Source: an uncultured bacterium (GTDB lineage Bacteria; Bacillota; Clostridia; Christensenellales; Pumilibacteraceae). From it: a stretch of DNA of 7,637 nt. The position numbers and the translations under genes were made by a program. The stretch is from NCBI GenBank assembly GCA_949747725.1, contig CATKFJ010000189.1, positions 1 through 7,637 on the forward strand, given 5' to 3'. A model generated the notes under the pieces. The model saw nothing but the letters and a program-made list of their open reading frames with translations. It searched no databases and was not told where the DNA came from. Shown one piece after another: positions 5,762 through 7,637 of the stretch. Position 1 is the stretch's first letter; each line of letters begins with the position of its first letter.

Positions 5762-6547
5762 ATGGATTTTCAAAACGTTAAGGACATTACTATAAACGGC
5801 ACGAACTGCGTGATCGATATTACGCGAGGCGACAACGATATTTGTTCGTTCGTTTCGGCGAAAGAAAAAAGTTTCGACGTGCAAAACGATAAAGGAACGC
5901 TTACGGTGACACAGCGGTCAAGCGCCATACTTTACCGTATTATAATGAAAAGATTCGAATTCAAACTGATACTGCCGAAGAACTTTAAAGGAAGACTGCG
6001 TTTCCGCAATAAAAACGGCGGTCTGTACATAAAAAACTGCGATTTCACCGAAATGGAACTTTCAGCAAAAAACTGTAAGTTCGATATAAAAAACGTTACC
6101 TGCCTCGGTTTGGGTCTTAAAACGAAAAACGGCAGTATGGATATCCAACGCGTTACAGCCTCTGACGCCGTTACCGTAAAATGCGCAAACGGCAACGTGA
6201 AAGCAGAAACGGTAATATCGCCGTCGCTCGAAATATCGTGCAGTAATGCCGGCGTGACCGCTATAGACATTAAGTCCGACAAGATCATTTGTTCTACACG
6301 CAACGGCACCGTGGATGCAAGCGCGGTAGCGTGTTCGGAGCTTAAACTCGACGCTTCCAACGGCAAGATAACCGCCATGATATTGGGTTCGCGCGACGAT
6401 TACAGAATGTCGCTCGAAACATCCAACGGCGGAATCATGGTGGACGGCACTCCGAGCAAGAAAGTAGCCGACGCGTCGTCCGTCATAAAAAAGCGCATTA
6501 CGGCGCGCACGTCCAACGGCGATATCGACATCAAGTTTATCGCATAG
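5762..6547 (+). CDS. DUF4097-type beta-helix (putative adhesin-like) protein, no signal peptide
   Basis: 261 residues from the ATG; an in-frame TTG at 5753 would add three residues but lies before the predicted transcription start. From about residue 85 the protein is built of repeated turns with a core NG-[G/S/N/T/K/D]-[LIVM]. The Asn-Gly pairs fall at 85, 123, 143, 181, 200, 222 and 252, with degenerate members NC at 104 and NA at 162. The spacing is mostly 19 or 20 residues. This matches the DUF4097 (LiaG/YvlB-like) family, predicted to be a right-handed beta-helix. No signal peptide, membrane helix or anchor is visible, so the product appears cytoplasmic. Family members often sit near envelope-stress genes, but none is adjacent here. 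No Shine-Dalgarno is seen. It converges with the next gene, separated by 18 bases and without a visible terminator. The function is unknown. Confidence 0.85.
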   Translation: MDFQNVKDITINGTNCVIDITRGDNDICSFVSAKEKSFDVQNDKGTLTVTQRSSAILYRIIMKRFEFKLILPKNFKGRLRFRNKNGGLYIKNCDFTEMELSAKNCKFDIKNVTCLGLGLKTKNGSMDIQRVTASDAVTVKCANGNVKAETVISPSLEISCSNAGVTAIDIKSDKIICSTRNGTVDASAVACSELKLDASNGKITAMILGSRDDYRMSLETSNGGIMVDGTPSKKVADASSVIKKRITARTSNGDIDIKFIA

Positions 6548-6565
6548 TCTAAAGCATACGAACGG

Positions 6566-7330
6566 TCAAACTTTATAATCGAACACTTCCGTATATTCGG
6601 CTCGGCAAGACGCTCCGCCGAATTTTTCTATGCGGAATATTTCTTCACAAGTTACTTTAACGGCACGCTCCCCGTCCGAGTACAGCGTTACCTCAACGCT
6701 TTCGTATTCGGGATACGAACTCAGATCGAGAATGGTCTTTATCTCGTTTCGGCAATTCACCGTTGCGCGGCTCGGATCTAAAACGAATTTAAAAACATTA
6801 TCGCCCAACGCTTGCGCGCCGATGACGGAATTATCCAAATCGTACTTTGTCAGTCCGACGGCAGGCTTGCCGTAACGCGCCGCATATTCCGCCTTTTCGT
6901 ACGTCGTACCGTCACCGTAAACGAAACCGCCCTTTGTGTATTCGCCTTTCGATACGCTGTAACCGTTTTCCGAACCCGATTTTTTTATTCCGGCTTTTAT
7001 AAACAGCGATACCGTTTCCATAACGTCCTCAAAAGCGCCGACGCGCACGCTGCGTCCGCCGCGGACGGACAAAGTGTACGGAACGCCGAACACACGCGCA
7101 TTTATCTTGCCGTTAAGCACGGTTTCGAAATCGTTTGAGTAAGCATACGCCGCGCAACATCCGAGAACGCGCGTCGCCTCCCCGTCGACGTCTGCCGCCG
7201 TAGCGGCAACAGGCGTTTTATTGCCGCGAAAACAAGGCAAGAACGATAATCCGACCAATATCGCTATCAACACAAGCATGCATATAGACGGTAAAGCTTT
7301 TTTCCATTTTATCTTAGCGTTATTATCCAT
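6566..7330 (-). CDS. Hypothetical membrane-anchored extracytoplasmic protein
   Basis: 254 residues, family not recognised. A basic N-terminus (KIKWKK, 6-11) followed by one hydrophobic helix (about 13-32) predicts a type II anchor or uncleaved signal with the rest outside. There is no canonical lipobox before Cys33. The outer part begins with a Cys-Cys pair (59-60) and has further Cys at 193, 228 and 242. Alternating polar and hydrophobic stretches suggest a beta-rich domain, especially VEVTLYSDGERAVKVT (212-227). The resemblance to lipoprotein-carrier (LolA/LppX-like) folds is only an impression. The ATG at 7330 is the natural start because it keeps the basic segment, yet no Shine-Dalgarno precedes it. 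The upstream terminator at 7376-7405 means it needs its own promoter within 45 bases. Its neighbour upstream is a collagen-like gene in the same direction. Confidence 0.85.
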   Translation of the reverse strand: MDNNAKIKWKKALPSICMLVLIAILVGLSFLPCFRGNKTPVAATAADVDGEATRVLGCCAAYAYSNDFETVLNGKINARVFGVPYTLSVRGGRSVRVGAFEDVMETVSLFIKAGIKKSGSENGYSVSKGEYTKGGFVYGDGTTYEKAEYAARYGKPAVGLTKYDLDNSVIGAQALGDNVFKFVLDPSRATVNCRNEIKTILDLSSYPEYESVEVTLYSDGERAVKVTCEEIFRIEKFGGASCRAEYTEVFDYKV

Positions 7331-7337
7331 ACTATAT

Positions 7338-7343
7338 ATTATG
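7338..7343 (-). promoter_or_regulatory. Candidate -10 box for the hypothetical membrane protein gene
   Basis: CATAAT on the minus strand, one mismatch to TATAAT. The usual distance to transcription start places +1 at about 7331, at the ATG itself, so the mRNA would be leaderless. No good -35 is present: GAAATA lies at 17-base spacing. The site is weak on its own but is the only candidate between the terminator and the gene. Confidence 0.3.
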
Positions 7344-7375
7344 CCCGTTTTGTGCCGTCATATTTCGCCGCAAAT

Positions 7376-7405
7376 AAAAAGCGGTTCCGAAAATTCGAAA
7401 CCGCT
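7376..7405 (-). terminator. Rho-independent terminator of the collagen-like gene
   Basis: Minus-strand stem AGCGGTT/AACCGCT (7399-7405 with 7380-7386), extended inside past a mismatch by TCG/CGA pairs, then TTTTTATTT. It starts 26 bases after the collagen-like gene's stop. On the plus strand the same stem is followed by CTTTGCTTATTATT, so it may work weakly in both directions. Confidence 0.85.
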
Positions 7406-7431
7406 CTTTGCTTATTATTCAGTCCGATCGA

Positions 7432-7637
7432 TCACGTTGCCAATATTCCGGCAGCGCGCAACGACGCAAGAAGTTCGTTAAGCGTAGTACCCACTTCCTC
7501 GGGAGTGGGGATCGATTCGACGTCGGCTACCGCTGCGGCAGGCGTTATCGTACCGGCAGGGCCTGTCGCACCTGTCGCACCCGTGGCACCTGTTGCACCT
7601 GTGGCACCTGTTGCACCTGTTGCACCTGTGGCTCCGA
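7432..7637 (-). CDS. Collagen-like Gly-X-Y repeat protein, C-terminal end (5' partial)
   Basis: The last 67 residues of a protein that continues beyond the right window edge. Eight consecutive Gly-Ala-Thr triplets run up to the edge, then GPAGTITPAAAVADVES and a short C-terminal helix-prone segment TLNELLASLRAAGILAT. Gly-X-Thr collagen-like stretches are known from surface proteins, exosporium filaments and phage fibres of Firmicutes. They trimerise through a non-collagen domain, which the terminal segment may be or be part of. The ending NELLASLRAAG recalls C-termini of collagen-like and phage head-fibre proteins, from memory and not checked. The N-terminus is not visible, so export and anchoring cannot be judged. 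A strong terminator follows. Confidence 0.85.
   Translation of the reverse strand, partial: GATGATGATGATGATGATGATGATGPAGTITPAAAVADVESIPTPEEVGTTLNELLASLRAAGILAT
7564..7635 (-). repeat. Eight-unit 9-bp tandem repeat encoding Gly-Ala-Thr
   Basis: Eight 9-base units reading GGN GCN ACN on the minus strand. They vary almost only at third codon positions (GGT or GGA, GCA, GCC or GCG, ACA or ACG). Near-identical neighbouring units make the tract prone to slippage in whole 9-base steps, which would change collagen length without a frameshift. It runs to the window edge, so the full unit count is unknown. Confidence 0.9.

Noticed and set aside
6548..6565. Bidirectional terminator between the converging DUF4097 and hypothetical genes
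   Set aside because: The 18 bases contain no stem or T-run that could act as an intrinsic terminator.
7564..7635. Tandem repeats as a CRISPR array
   Set aside because: The units are 9 bases, contiguous and without spacers, and they encode Gly-Ala-Thr in frame.

Overview
The window holds seven protein-coding genes, two of them cut by the window ends, on both strands. The likely source is an uncultured low-to-mid-GC Gram-positive bacterium of the class Clostridia. Supporting this are a TM287/288-type heterodimeric ABC exporter, a DUF4097 beta-helix protein, a collagen-like Gly-Ala-Thr protein, and AGGAG-type ribosome binding sites at some genes. No marker gene is present, so the taxonomy is an inference.

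Layout. (1) 2-2656, plus strand: two adjacent half-transporter genes encode an asymmetric heterodimeric ABC exporter. The first carries the degenerate catalytic site (Asp for Glu after Walker B, Gln for the switch His). The second carries the intact catalytic Glu and His plus the altered SQGQ signature. (2) 2657-2973: a repeat-dense convergent intergenic region. It has a 40-bp perfect inverted repeat (2711-2750 and 2949-2988), each arm itself an 11-bp hairpin, and two oppositely oriented copies of a GTCATTYCGA-type element. It also has a minus-strand terminator (2861-2894). (3) 2974-5549, minus strand: a probable two-gene operon, with a membrane glycosyltransferase (GT2) first and UDP-galactopyranose mutase (glf) second, read from a consensus promoter TTGACA-N17-TATACT at 5587-5615. 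A 14-bp perfect hairpin lies between the two genes. This unit makes UDP-galactofuranose and probably exports or polymerises a surface glycan. (4) 5762-6547, plus strand: a DUF4097 beta-helix protein without a signal peptide, behind an extended -10 promoter so close that the mRNA should be nearly leaderless. (5) 6566-7330, minus strand: an unrecognised single-pass membrane-anchored protein, also without a Shine-Dalgarno. (6) 7432-7637, minus strand: the 3' end of a collagen-like protein, followed by a good Rho-independent terminator.

How the genes fit together. The galactofuranose/glycosyltransferase pair, the exporter, the anchored protein and the collagen-like protein all point to the cell envelope or surface. 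Nothing ties them into one system, and the genes sit in at least five transcription units. The most unusual signals are the nested inverted-repeat element that supplies the last codons and stop of glf, the long hairpin between the glycosyltransferase and glf, and the pattern of genes without Shine-Dalgarno whose -10 boxes abut the start codon. I did not find convincing evidence for a new multi-gene system.
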